DNA of 64,000 nt, taken from JAVVHE01 sp038238915 (lineage in GTDB: Bacteria; Pseudomonadota; Alphaproteobacteria; Sphingomonadales; Sphingomonadaceae). Position 1 is the first letter of the stretch, and each line of letters starts with the position of its first letter. The position numbers were made by a program, and so were the translations under genes. Positions 1 through 8,331 of the stretch are shown in pieces. The notes under the pieces are model-generated. The model was not told where the DNA came from and made no database searches. It saw only the letters and a program-made list of their open reading frames with translations. The stretch spans positions 1 through 64,000 of the forward strand of contig JBBSFH010000006.1 in assembly GCA_038238915.1 (NCBI GenBank), read 5' to 3'.

Positions 1-1
1 G

Positions 2-280
2 GGCGACCGGCTCGACGTGCTGGCCACGCTGATCGACGTCTATGAGGCCAAGCACCATGCGATGGATGCGCCCGATCCGATCGAAGCGATCAAGTTCCGG
101 ATGGAGCAGCAGGGCATGACCCGCAAGGATTTGGAGGACATCATCGGCACACGCACCCGGATCGCCGAGGTGTTCAACCGCAAGCGTGGCCTGTCGATCG
201 ACATGATCCGCCGCCTGCATGACCGGCTGGGGATTTCCGCCGAGGTGCTGATCCGACCCTCGCGCAAGGAAGCGGCGTGA
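2..280 (+). CDS. HigA-type antitoxin / HTH regulator, 5' truncated by window edge
   Basis: The reading frame is open from base 2, so the start lies outside the window; 92 residues are visible. It has an XRE-like helix-turn-helix, with EQQGMTRKDLEDIIG as helix 2 and turn, followed by a recognition segment and FNRKRGLSIDMIRRLHDRLGI. This matches the COG5499 HigA antitoxin pattern, whose members bind a HigB RNase and repress their own operon. HigB would be expected upstream, outside the window. It lies on the element ending at tRNA-Ser, a common place for such modules. It could also be a stand-alone regulator. Confidence 0.7.
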   Translation, partial: GDRLDVLATLIDVYEAKHHAMDAPDPIEAIKFRMEQQGMTRKDLEDIIGTRTRIAEVFNRKRGLSIDMIRRLHDRLGISAEVLIRPSRKEAA

Positions 281-407
281 CCACGGATTTTACATCAGTT
301 CCGCCGCCAGCCGCCGTGCGCAAGTATCTACGCGCTACGGCACGAAGCGTAGTCAAGCGTAGAGAAACGCTATTCTTTCAGCGCGTTGGTTCGGCGATTC
401 TGGCGCA

Positions 408-632
408 ATGCCCCGAGTCTCGCGCCCGCATCCGCCATCAGCTTCCGAGCAGCTTGAACGGCTGCTTGGGAAGCCGTGGCCGTTTCCGGGCCGTCCGCCG
501 AAGCACGACGTGGAGGCGTGGACCGTCACCGATGACTGGCCCGATCGCGTGCCGGTCACCCAGGCCGAGGTGGAGGTATTCGAGGCGTGGTTTGGCGACC
601 TGTTCGACGAGATGTTCGGGCCGTGCCGATGA
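408..632 (+). CDS. Small acidic protein encoded just before the recombinase
   Basis: A 74-residue protein with no domain I can name. The first part is proline-rich (GKPWPFPGRPP), and the second is acidic and aromatic (VEVFEAWFGDLFDEMFG), likely one amphipathic helix. It stops 18 bases before the recombinase start, so the two are probably cotranscribed. The composition is coherent and not that of a random frame. My impression is that similar short proteins precede recombinases in other sphingomonads, but I cannot check this. A role as a partner or directionality factor for the recombinase is possible but speculative. Confidence 0.55.
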   Translation: MPRVSRPHPPSASEQLERLLGKPWPFPGRPPKHDVEAWTVTDDWPDRVPVTQAEVEVFEAWFGDLFDEMFGPCR

Positions 633-650
633 TGTGAGGAGTTTGCCGTC

Positions 651-2285
651 ATGACCGTGCCGCTGCGCGCCGCCCTCTATCTGCGCGTATCGACCGCGCG
701 GCAGGCCGAGCATGACGTGTCGATCCCGGATCAGCGCAAACAGGGCGAAGCCTATTGCACCGCTCGCGGCTACCAGCTTGTCGAGACCTTCGTGGACGCT
801 GGCGCATCCGCCACCAACGACCGTCGTCCCGAGTTCCAGCAGATGATCGAGGCCGGGACGACCAAACCCGCGCCGTTCGAGGTCGTGGTCGTCCATTCGT
901 TTAGCCGCTTCTTCCGCGACCATTTCGAGCTGGAGTTCTACGTTCGCAAGCTGGCGAAGAACGGCATCCGCCTGTTGTCGATCACGCAGGAGATGGGCGA
1001 CGACCCGATGCACGTCATGATGCGCCAGATCATGGCGCTGTTCGACGAGTATCAGTCCAAGGAAAACGCCAAGCACGTCTTGCGCGCCTTGAAGGAAAAT
1101 GCCCGGCAGGGCTTCTGGAACGGTTCGCTGCCGCCGATCGGCTACCGCGTCGTCGCCGCCGAGCAACGCGGGGCCAAGATCAAGAAGAAGCTGGAGATCG
1201 ACCCGCTTCACGCTGATACCGTGCGGCTGGCGTTCCGCCTCGCGCTGGAGGGCGACGGCACGACCGGCCCGATGGGCGTCAAGACCATCACCAAGCACCT
1301 GAACGAACGCAGTATCTTTACCCGCGACGGCGGGCGCTGGGGAATCGGCACGGTCCACCGGATGCTGACGCGCAAAACCTATATCGGGCGGCACGAGTTC
1401 AACCGTCGAACGAAGAACGGGGACAACAAGCCCGACGAGGAGGTTATCTCAGTCGCCGTGCCGCCGATTATCGATCAAGCGACGTTCGACACCGTGCAGG
1501 CGCGCATGAAAGCCCGCAACCCGAAGGTGACGCCACCGCAAGTCGTGGGCGGTCCCACACTACTGACCGGATTGATCCATTGCGCCAAGTGCGGTGGAGC
1601 CATGACCATCCGCACCGGCAAGGGCGGGCGCTATCGCTACTACACCTGCTCGACCAAAGCCCGGCAGGGTCCGACCGCTTGCAACGGCATGACCGTCCCG
1701 ATGGAGAAGCTGGACGCACTGGTCGCCGGGCATCTTGAGGATCGGTTGCTTGACCCAGCGCGGCTGGAGGAGGTGCTGGCGACGGTCCTCGACCGGCGGC
1801 AGGAGCGCACCGAGCGTCGCCATGCCCACATCGCCGAGCTGAACAAGCGCGCAACCGAAACCGACCTTCGCCTCAAGCGCCTTTACGACGCCATCGAGAG
1901 CGGCGTCGCCGATCTGGACGACCCCGACCTGAAGGACCGCATCGCCAGCCTCAAGGCCATCCGCGACCAGTCGCGCGTCGATGCCGACCGCGCGTCCGCC
2001 ATGCTCGAAAGCGCGGGTCAGAAGGCGATCACCGCGCCGATGCTCGCCAAGTTCGCACAGACCGCGCGCCAGCGGATGCGCCTCGACGGCGGCGGCTACC
2101 GCCGCGACCATCTTCGCGCGCTGGCGCAGCGCGTCGAGGTCAATGACGGCGAAGTTCGCATCATGGGATCGAAGTCCGACCTGTTGCGGACACTTGCCGC
2201 CGCAGGCGGCTCGGGAACGCTGCCGGGCGCAGTGCCCAGCTTTGTTCCGAAGTGGCGGAAGGGGTGGGATTCGAACCCACGGTGA
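651..2285 (+). CDS. Large serine recombinase (site-specific integrase)
   Basis: A 544-residue recombinase that would cut and rejoin DNA at attachment sites through a serine-DNA intermediate. The N-terminal resolvase domain (about 5-150) has the RVST motif with the nucleophile near Ser14. A 'recombinase' domain follows (about 165-290), then a zinc ribbon (CAKCGG near 310, partner cysteines in YYTCS and TACNG), then a coiled-coil stretch (about 370-460) typical of large serine integrases. The last residues (GWDSNPR) are the antisense reading of tRNA-Ser, so the stop codon is supplied by the tRNA gene. The intact catalytic and zinc motifs suggest it is functional. It is probably the integrase of the element to its left. 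Confidence 0.9.
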   Translation: MTVPLRAALYLRVSTARQAEHDVSIPDQRKQGEAYCTARGYQLVETFVDAGASATNDRRPEFQQMIEAGTTKPAPFEVVVVHSFSRFFRDHFELEFYVRKLAKNGIRLLSITQEMGDDPMHVMMRQIMALFDEYQSKENAKHVLRALKENARQGFWNGSLPPIGYRVVAAEQRGAKIKKKLEIDPLHADTVRLAFRLALEGDGTTGPMGVKTITKHLNERSIFTRDGGRWGIGTVHRMLTRKTYIGRHEFNRRTKNGDNKPDEEVISVAVPPIIDQATFDTVQARMKARNPKVTPPQVVGGPTLLTGLIHCAKCGGAMTIRTGKGGRYRYYTCSTKARQGPTACNGMTVPMEKLDALVAGHLEDRLLDPARLEEVLATVLDRRQERTERRHAHIAELNKRATETDLRLKRLYDAIESGVADLDDPDLKDRIASLKAIRDQSRVDADRASAMLESAGQKAITAPMLAKFAQTARQRMRLDGGGYRRDHLRALAQRVEVNDGEVRIMGSKSDLLRTLAAAGGSGTLPGAVPSFVPKWRKGWDSNPR

Positions 2286-2342
2286 GGTTGCCCCCACGGC
2301 GGTTTTCAAGACCGCTGCCTTAAACCACTCGGCCACCCTTCC
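2253..2342 (-). tRNA. tRNA-Ser(UGA)
   Basis: The minus strand reads a 7-bp acceptor stem (GGAAGGG with CCCTTCC), a long class II variable arm, the T-loop GGTTCGAATCC and an encoded CCA end. The anticodon loop is CTTGAAA, giving anticodon UGA for UCA codons. The 3' end faces the serine recombinase, whose last codons overlap it. The gene appears intact, as expected when an element carries a copy of the tRNA 3' end. Confidence 0.95.
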
Positions 2343-2556
2343 CGTTCGCAACCCTAGGTTTGGAGGACTATGAGGTCAACGAAGGGCACCGGTTCCGCCA
2401 TGCGTGGCAATCAGAATCGCCAAGGCTGGCTCTCCATCGCCACAGTTGCGAGCTGAATCGGGTACGGTTCGAGCAGTGCAGTCACCGCCCGACCCGGATC
2501 ATTCATGTCGGCTCTCAACCCGGCGATTTCTTCGAGCAAGGCTAAGGACCGAAGCG

Positions 2557-2631
2557 TGGTGGGCGCGGCTGGTATCGAACCAGCGACCCCTGCGGTGTGA
2601 ACACAGTGCTCTACCACTGAGCTACGCGCCC
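2557..2631 (-). tRNA. tRNA-Val(CAC)
   Basis: The minus strand shows acceptor GGGCGCG paired with CGCGCCC, D-arm AGCTCAGTGGTAGAGC, anticodon loop TTCACAC (anticodon CAC, reading GUG), T-arm GGTTCGATACC and an encoded CCA. It lies about 215 bases from tRNA-Ser on the same strand. Confidence 0.95.
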
Positions 2632-2700
2632 ACGCCTCGGAGCGCTTTCGATATGCGCGCGCGCGGCGGCTGTAAAGCCGATCGGGCACCGCTGCCGCGC

Positions 2701-5700
2701 TCAGGCGGTCGCTACCGTGCCCGTGCGTTCGAGTTTGCCCCAGCCCACCAGCGGTCCGCGCAGTGCGGCCGAGACCGCGCGCACGACCACCCAATACATC
2801 AGTTGCCGGTACACGAACCGCTGGCTCAGCAGCAGCAGCCACGGGAACGTCCGCTCGCGCTTGTCCAGCCTGTACGCGATCCAGCCGGAGATCAGATCGA
2901 TCAGCGTGAACGCCGCCCAGTAGATCGCCATCTTGCGCAGATCGCCTGCCTGCGCACCCCAGCCGTGCTGGAGCACCGCCTTCGCGGTCAACGCCATGCT
3001 GATCACGAGTGCCAGATCGATCAGTGGCGAGAACAGTGCGAAGCCGATCTGGAACGCCCATGCCTGCGGTAGGCCGATACGGGCGAGGCCACGGGGTTGC
3101 CCGCTCCAGATCACCGAACGGTGCTTGTAGAGGCACTGGAGCGTACCATACGCCCAGCGAAAGCGCTGCTTGACCAGCCCGCGCACCGTCTCTGGCGCTT
3201 CGGTCCACGCAACCGCATCGGGATCATAACGGACATGGAAGCCCGCGCGCTGCACCGCGATGGTGAGATCCTGATCCTCCGCCAGCGTATCGACCGGATA
3301 GCCGTCGAGCGCGCGCAGGGCGGACGCGCGCCACGCGCCGACCGCGCCCGGCACCACCGTGATCGCATCAAGCCCGGCAAGCGCGCGCCGTTCGAGGTTC
3401 TGCGCGGAGACATATTCGACCGACTGCCAGCGGGTAATCAGGTTGAGCCGGTTGCCCACCTTGGCATTGCCCGCGACCGCTCCGGTCTGCGGATCGGCGA
3501 ACCAGCGCGCGAGCTTGGCGATGGTATCGGGCTCGAACTGCGTATCCGCATCGAGCGCCACCACGACCTCGCCGTTCGCCAGTGACAGACCGCGATTGAG
3601 CGCGCGTGCCTTGCCGCCATTGGCCAGCGTCAACAGCCGGACACGTTCGTCCGAGCCGAACGCATGGCGGACGATCGCACTCGTTTCGTCCTTCGATCCA
3701 TCGTCTAGCACGATCACCTCGATCCGCGCCCCCACGCTGGCAAGCACGCGACGCACCGAAGCCTCGATCACGAAGGCTTCGTTGAATGCGGGGATAAGGA
3801 CGCTGACCAGCCCGTCCCATGCCGCGGGCGGTGGACCCGCGCGCAGTTCGGCGTGGCGGGCACGCAGCGCCAGCACCGCGAGCACGATCGCACGCGTGAG
3901 CCCCAGCCCGATCGCGGTGACGAACAGGAAGCCCAGCACTTCCTGTCCACGATCGAGCGCTTTGAAAACGCCTGCGTCGGCCTTCACCGCCAGCGCGTCC
4001 GCGGCCGACACCACGGGGTTGACCTGCGCGCGCGTGAGGCCGCCCAGTTCGGACACAGGCACGAAACGGTAGCCGCGCGCCTGCAGCGCCGCGATGATGC
4101 GCGGCAGCGCTTCCAGCGTCTGCGAACGCTCGCCGCCGCCATCGTGCAACAGGATGATGTTGCCGTGATTCTCGCCGAGCGAGGCATCAGTCACCCCAGC
4201 AACCGTGCGCGCGACGATCGCGTCCGCGCCCGGCCGCTGCCAATCGTCCGGATCGACATGCAGGCCGACGTTTAGATAGCCGTCTTGCTGCGCGGTCAGC
4301 GCGGGGATGAGTTCGTCCGCCGAGGTGGGCTCGGCGTCGCCGAAGAAGGGCGCGCGGAACAGGCGGGTCGAATGGCCGGTATAGGCCTCGATCAGTCGCT
4401 GCGTGGCGTTCAGTTCGAGCCGGATCGTCTCGGTCGAGATGCGCGCCATATTGGGATGCGTGTAGCTGTGGTTGCCGATCTCATGGCCCTCATCCACGAT
4501 TCGACGCAGCAGATCGGGCTCGCCCACTCCGTTCACCCCCACGACGAAGAAGGTCGCGGGCACGTGGCTGGCCTTCAGCACGTCGAGGATCTGTGGCGTC
4601 CAGTCCGGATCGGGCCCGTCATCGAAGGTCAGCGCGATCAATCCGGCGCGATTACCCTCGCGCTGAACCACGAACGGTGTGGGTAGCCCCGTAAAATGCT
4701 CGTCGCGCGCCAGACCCTGCGCGTCATAGCCCATGGTCCGCGCGCCATCGGTTGGCGTCGCGGTGATGCGCAACAATTCGCCCTTGCCTTCGAGGTCGAC
4801 GTTGTTGCTCGTCTTGAGGATGCGCAGGTCCGGCCGCGCATCGGTCCCGGCCGAAGCGAGCGACGCCCACATCCCGGGGTCTTCGCTTCCCAGCCGCCAG
4901 ATCGCGATGCCCGCCGCGCCCTCCATCCTGACCGCGCGCGCCTGATTGTAAGCGCTGGCTGCATCGAGCATCCAGACGTGGTGCGGCTTGCCCCCCTCGT
5001 CGGAATAGTCGAACGTCGCGTTGCCGCTCGGCGCGTCGAAGCGAATGCGCGCCTGATTGTCGCGCGCCACGAGCCATGCCTCTTCGACCGTCAGCTCATT
5101 GGCTTCCTTGGCACCTTCGGTCCAGTCGTAGGCATAGTTGCCGATGCACACGATCGCCTTGTCGATGCCGACTGCGGCGACACCGCTGCGCATCTTCTCG
5201 ACGAACCATGGCTGAGCCGCGATCGGCCCTGCGCTGCCGCTCTCCCAATGCTGATCGTAGGTCATCAGGAGCACATTGTCCGCGATGCGCGCGAAAGCTC
5301 CGAGATCCCACGCCTCATCGGCCACCGGCACTGCGAGCGACACCAGCCACCCGCGCGGCCGCCAGCGAGCGACGGTTTCCGCCAGGAACGCGCGGTAGTC
5401 CGCATGAGCGGACGCTGGCACTTCCTCGAAATCGAAGACTGCGCCGCGCGCGCCAGCCGCCGCCAGCGCGGGCGTCAACCGATCGAGCAGTGCGGCGCGC
5501 TGCGCTGGATCGTGCAGCAGCGCGGCGATCCCCGCACCGTCCCACACGCCCTCGTCCGCATTCTGCACCAGCGGCATCAGGCGCGGCTTGTGCGTGGCGG
5601 TGGCCATGATCTGCACGAGCTTGGGATCGGGCGTCTGGCGCAGATGATGATCCGCGCCGACGACGTTGAAATCTGCCGCAGAGACCCAATCGAGGCCATT

Positions 5701-6051
5701 CACGCGCCGCGCCAGGCTGGAGACCGATCCGTCATCGTCGGGCGTGTAGAAGCCGACCGTCAGCGGATGCCCGCGCTGCGCCGCGCGTGCGGCGGGCGGT
5801 AGCCACGCTCCCGTCACCGTCGGCTCGCGCCCGAGCGCGCGCCGTAGACGATGCGAGAGCCCGGCGAGCGATCCCGGCGCGCTGACGGGGATTGGAACGC
5901 CAAACGCCAGCGGAGGTGGCGCGGGCTCCTGCTCGATCGTCAGTGCCAGCGTGCCCAGCGCGATGATGACCGCGAGCAACAATGCAAGCGTCGCGCCCAA
6001 CACCCACCACCGGCGCCGTCCGCTCGCGTCATGGAAAATCGCCGATGGCAT
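2701..6051 (-). CDS. Membrane GH18-like / NodB deacetylase / GT2 fusion protein
   Basis: A 1116-residue multidomain protein likely to make or modify a surface polysaccharide. After an N-terminal membrane anchor (about 15-38) comes a GH18-like domain (about 90-410) with the FDFEE active-site-like motif. Next is a NodB deacetylase domain (about 470-660) with LTFDDGPD, HEIGNHSYTH, RAPFF and LLHDGG. A second membrane helix (about 700-725) leads into a family 2 glycosyltransferase (about 735-960) with DDGSKDET, DADTQ, EDQD and QRFRW. C-terminal membrane helices follow. The layout joins in one chain functions that poly-N-acetylglucosamine systems split between PgaB and PgaC. The substrate is unknown. 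Synthesis, deacetylation and cleavage of an amino-sugar polymer is inferred. Confidence 0.85.
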   Translation of the reverse strand: MPSAIFHDASGRRRWWVLGATLALLLAVIIALGTLALTIEQEPAPPPLAFGVPIPVSAPGSLAGLSHRLRRALGREPTVTGAWLPPAARAAQRGHPLTVGFYTPDDDGSVSSLARRVNGLDWVSAADFNVVGADHHLRQTPDPKLVQIMATATHKPRLMPLVQNADEGVWDGAGIAALLHDPAQRAALLDRLTPALAAAGARGAVFDFEEVPASAHADYRAFLAETVARWRPRGWLVSLAVPVADEAWDLGAFARIADNVLLMTYDQHWESGSAGPIAAQPWFVEKMRSGVAAVGIDKAIVCIGNYAYDWTEGAKEANELTVEEAWLVARDNQARIRFDAPSGNATFDYSDEGGKPHHVWMLDAASAYNQARAVRMEGAAGIAIWRLGSEDPGMWASLASAGTDARPDLRILKTSNNVDLEGKGELLRITATPTDGARTMGYDAQGLARDEHFTGLPTPFVVQREGNRAGLIALTFDDGPDPDWTPQILDVLKASHVPATFFVVGVNGVGEPDLLRRIVDEGHEIGNHSYTHPNMARISTETIRLELNATQRLIEAYTGHSTRLFRAPFFGDAEPTSADELIPALTAQQDGYLNVGLHVDPDDWQRPGADAIVARTVAGVTDASLGENHGNIILLHDGGGERSQTLEALPRIIAALQARGYRFVPVSELGGLTRAQVNPVVSAADALAVKADAGVFKALDRGQEVLGFLFVTAIGLGLTRAIVLAVLALRARHAELRAGPPPAAWDGLVSVLIPAFNEAFVIEASVRRVLASVGARIEVIVLDDGSKDETSAIVRHAFGSDERVRLLTLANGGKARALNRGLSLANGEVVVALDADTQFEPDTIAKLARWFADPQTGAVAGNAKVGNRLNLITRWQSVEYVSAQNLERRALAGLDAITVVPGAVGAWRASALRALDGYPVDTLAEDQDLTIAVQRAGFHVRYDPDAVAWTEAPETVRGLVKQRFRWAYGTLQCLYKHRSVIWSGQPRGLARIGLPQAWAFQIGFALFSPLIDLALVISMALTAKAVLQHGWGAQAGDLRKMAIYWAAFTLIDLISGWIAYRLDKRERTFPWLLLLSQRFVYRQLMYWVVVRAVSAALRGPLVGWGKLERTGTVATA

Positions 6052-6162
6052 CGTGTGTCTGCGGGCCCGTTTGCTTCGGCCGCCGATATAGGGATGTGAC
6101 GATGAACGGGGAGCGAGCGGTGGATTACAGTTGTTTTAGTCAGCTATTCCAATGCCTTGGCG

Positions 6163-6657
6163 CTACCTGCAGCGGTGGGTCGTGCGCGCGCGGACTACTG
6201 GCGTCTCGCTGGCGGCGGGGAAGTGGCGGCGGTGCATTGCGCCCAGTTCGGGCGGGGTAGCAGCGTCGCTCGACCCCGCGGACAGACGCGAAGGAGCGGA
6301 GCCAGCGGTTGCGCTCGGGGGCGTTCGTTCAACGCGCGATGAAGGGCGGACGGGGTACACGCGCCCCGCATCGGCATCAGCCTTGAGTTCGCCGAACCAC
6401 GTGCGGAAATCCCCCGCCTCGATCCGCTGCGCGAGCGCGCGCAGCGGCGGTGCACCGCCTTCGAAGCGCACGTCGCTCAGCGCGCGTTCGGGCGCGCGCG
6501 CCACCCGCGTGCCGATGAACCATGTCTTCACCACGCCAGCCCCCGCCTGCTCGCGCCCGAGCAACAGGCCGAGCGCGGGGCGTTCGGCACCCGCCGCGAG
6601 CAGATGGCTGCCCACGATCAGCAGGCTCGCGCCATCGAAATCCGGATCGTCGTTCAT
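6163..6657 (-). CDS. Hypothetical protein, possibly decaying
   Basis: An open frame of 164 residues that I do not recognise. The first 105 or so look like a real folded protein (GASLLIVGSHLLAAG, VKTWFIGTRVA, FRTWFGELKADADAGR). The rest is arginine-, serine- and alanine-rich and looks like sequence that is not under protein selection. The true gene may end or be frameshifted near residue 105. It precedes the larger adjacent gene's direction partner by 75 bases and shares its strand with it. No function is proposed. Confidence 0.4.
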   Translation of the reverse strand: MNDDPDFDGASLLIVGSHLLAAGAERPALGLLLGREQAGAGVVKTWFIGTRVARAPERALSDVRFEGGAPPLRALAQRIEAGDFRTWFGELKADADAGRVYPVRPSSRVERTPPSATAGSAPSRLSAGSSDAATPPELGAMHRRHFPAASETPVVRARTTHRCR

Positions 6658-6732
6658 CGGCCTGTCGTCGCCTCATGGCTGCCCCGGCGAACAGAGGGAA
6701 CGGCCGCGCGCGCGAAGGTTTGCGTCCGGGCC

Positions 6733-7380
6733 TCAGCGCGTGAGCGGCTCGAAGGTCGCGCGCTTGATCTGCGTGCCCGACATGCCCGGCCCGGTCCCCG
6801 CGAGCAGCGTGTCCTGCGCCACGATCCGTGGTGCTCCATCCGCACCCGTCGCGTAGCGGTTGATGGCGTCGAACTTGTCGATCTTGGCGACGATGAACAT
6901 CCGGAACGGAGCGGTCGCGTAAAAATGCGCTTCACGCACGAACGGCCGCGCCCCGCTGCTGTCCACCGCCAGATCGGCGACAAGATGTTCGGCGAAGCTG
7001 TCGCGCGGCATGAAGCCTTTGGGCAGCTGCGCGACACGATAGTGAGCGGCGTCCACGCGCTGGGCGGCGGCGAGCAGCAAGGCCACGCGGGCATAGCCGG
7101 GCACGCCGTTTTTGACCGACTTCTTCCAGTTCTCGATTTCGTCGGCTTTCGGCGCGCGCCCTTCGACGCTCACCAGTTTCCACGGCTGGGCCAGCGCAGG
7201 ATCATAGCGATCGACGAAAACGCTGGGCTTGCCATTATCCTCCACCCGCTGCGTGCGCTCGAACGCGACGGGCCTGGACGCCCTGGCGTCGGCGATGAGC
7301 TGCCTGAGCAGCGGATCCGGTTCGGGTGCGGGCGCAGCGGCGACAGCCAACAGGGCGAGTAGTGGGATGGTATAGCGCAT
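6733..7380 (-). CDS. Secreted protein of unknown function
   Basis: A 215-residue protein with a clear signal peptide (MRYTIPLLALLAVAAAPAP) and cleavage near residue 17-20, so probably periplasmic. The mature part is mixed alpha/beta with no cysteine pairs and no motif I can assign to an enzyme. Codon use matches neighbouring core genes. It is divergent from clpP, with about 140 bases between the two starts. Confidence 0.7.
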   Translation of the reverse strand: MRYTIPLLALLAVAAAPAPEPDPLLRQLIADARASRPVAFERTQRVEDNGKPSVFVDRYDPALAQPWKLVSVEGRAPKADEIENWKKSVKNGVPGYARVALLLAAAQRVDAAHYRVAQLPKGFMPRDSFAEHLVADLAVDSSGARPFVREAHFYATAPFRMFIVAKIDKFDAINRYATGADGAPRIVAQDTLLAGTGPGMSGTQIKRATFEPLTR

Positions 7381-7459
7381 GGCGGGGCGATTGGCAGGCT
7401 TTGCATGGCCGGGCGCTTAACGTGGCGACACCCCGGCGCCAGAGCCGTTGCAGCACCCG

Positions 7460-7490
7460 CTTGACGCTCCGCACGCCACCCCCGAAGTTG
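7460..7490 (+). promoter_or_regulatory. Possible heat-shock (sigma-32-type) promoter of clpP
   Basis: CTTGACG at 7460-7466 and CCCCCGAAG at 7479-7487 are spaced 12 bases apart, resembling the CTTGAAA / CCCCATnT pattern used by RpoH. It lies 30-60 bases before the clpP start chosen here. The match is partial, so this is tentative. Confidence 0.3.
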
Positions 7491-7519
7491 GGACTACAGG
7501 ACAGCCCCGAAAGCCCCCG

Positions 7520-8149
7520 ATGATCCACCCCCACGCCGGCCTCATTCCCATCGTCGTCGAGCAGTCGAGCCGCGGCGAGCGCAGCTTCGACATTTACAGT
7601 CGCTTGCTGCGCGAACGCATCGTGTTCGTCACCGGCCAGATCGAGGATCACATGGCTTCGGTGATTACCGCGCAGTTGCTGTTTCTCGAATCGGAGAATC
7701 CCAAGAAGGATATCTTCCTTTATATCAACTCGCCCGGCGGCGTTATCACCGCAGGCATGAGCATCTACGATACGATGCAGTATATCCGTCCCAAGGTAGG
7801 CACCGTTGCCATCGGCATGGCGGCTTCGATGGGCGCGTTCCTTCTGGCAGCGGGCGAGCCGGGGATGCGCGTCGCGCTGCCCAACACGCGCGTGCTGATC
7901 CACCAGCCGAGCGGCGGCGCGCAGGGCCAGGCGACCGATATCGAAATCCAGGCGCGCGAAATCCTGCGCGTGCGCCACCGCATGAACGAACTGATGGCCA
8001 AGCATACCGGCCAGCCGATCGACGTGATCGAACGCTCGGTCGAGCGTGACAAGATCTTCGATGCCGAGGAAGCCAAAGCGTTCGGGCTGGTCGATTCGGT
8101 GATGGAGAAGCGACCGGTTACGCCCGAGGAAGCAGCCAAAGCGGCGTGA
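7520..8149 (+). CDS. clpP: ATP-dependent Clp protease proteolytic subunit
   Basis: A 209-residue serine protease that forms the double-heptamer degradation chamber fed by ClpX or ClpA. The catalytic triad is visible as Ser103 (in GMAASMGAFLL), His128 (LIHQPSGG) and Asp177. The ATG at 7520 is chosen because MIHPHAGLIPIVVEQ is the usual N-terminus. An in-frame TTG at 7448 would add 24 unrelated residues. The ribosome site is weak. clpX follows 182 bases downstream on the same strand, the classic alphaproteobacterial arrangement. Confidence 0.97.
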   Translation: MIHPHAGLIPIVVEQSSRGERSFDIYSRLLRERIVFVTGQIEDHMASVITAQLLFLESENPKKDIFLYINSPGGVITAGMSIYDTMQYIRPKVGTVAIGMAASMGAFLLAAGEPGMRVALPNTRVLIHQPSGGAQGQATDIEIQAREILRVRHRMNELMAKHTGQPIDVIERSVERDKIFDAEEAKAFGLVDSVMEKRPVTPEEAAKAA

Positions 8150-8175
8150 AAATCGACGATTCAGCCGCAGTTTAG

Positions 8176-8191
8176 CTGTCCTCGCGGACAG
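8176..8191 (+). terminator. Short hairpin between clpP and clpX
   Basis: CTGTCC and GGACAG form a 6-bp stem with a TCGC loop, followed by only two T residues, 27 bases after the clpP stop. It may attenuate read-through into clpX. It is weak as a terminator. Confidence 0.3.
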
Positions 8192-8331
8192 TTCCTGGGC
8201 GTAGTGCCGTTACCCTGGGCGCGGCCAATTACGCCCGAACACCGTTTGCGGGTTGCCCCGGGCGGCGAGCGGTCTAACATACGCATTCAACAAGCCCCGG
8301 GCGAACCCGGCGGGCGAGGCTAAGAGACGCA

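Larger units (their letters stand above)
1..2342. mobile_element. Right end of an integrated element at tRNA-Ser
   Basis: A large serine recombinase gene ends against, and slightly inside, the 3' half of an intact tRNA-Ser gene, which is the usual geometry of an integrated island. The cargo visible here is a HigA-type antitoxin fragment and a small orphan gene. The left end is outside the window, so no second attachment site can be seen. The boundary is inferred from gene order and not from a matched repeat. Confidence 0.45.

Noticed and set aside
355..370. Inverted repeat AGCGT...ACGCT upstream of the small orphan gene
   Set aside because: A 5-bp repeat is too short to call an operator for the HigA-like regulator.
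2343..2556. Short minus-strand frame between the two tRNAs (ATG near 2511, 31 codons)
   Set aside because: No ribosome site, too short, and composition differs from nearby genes. The interval holds no gene I can support.
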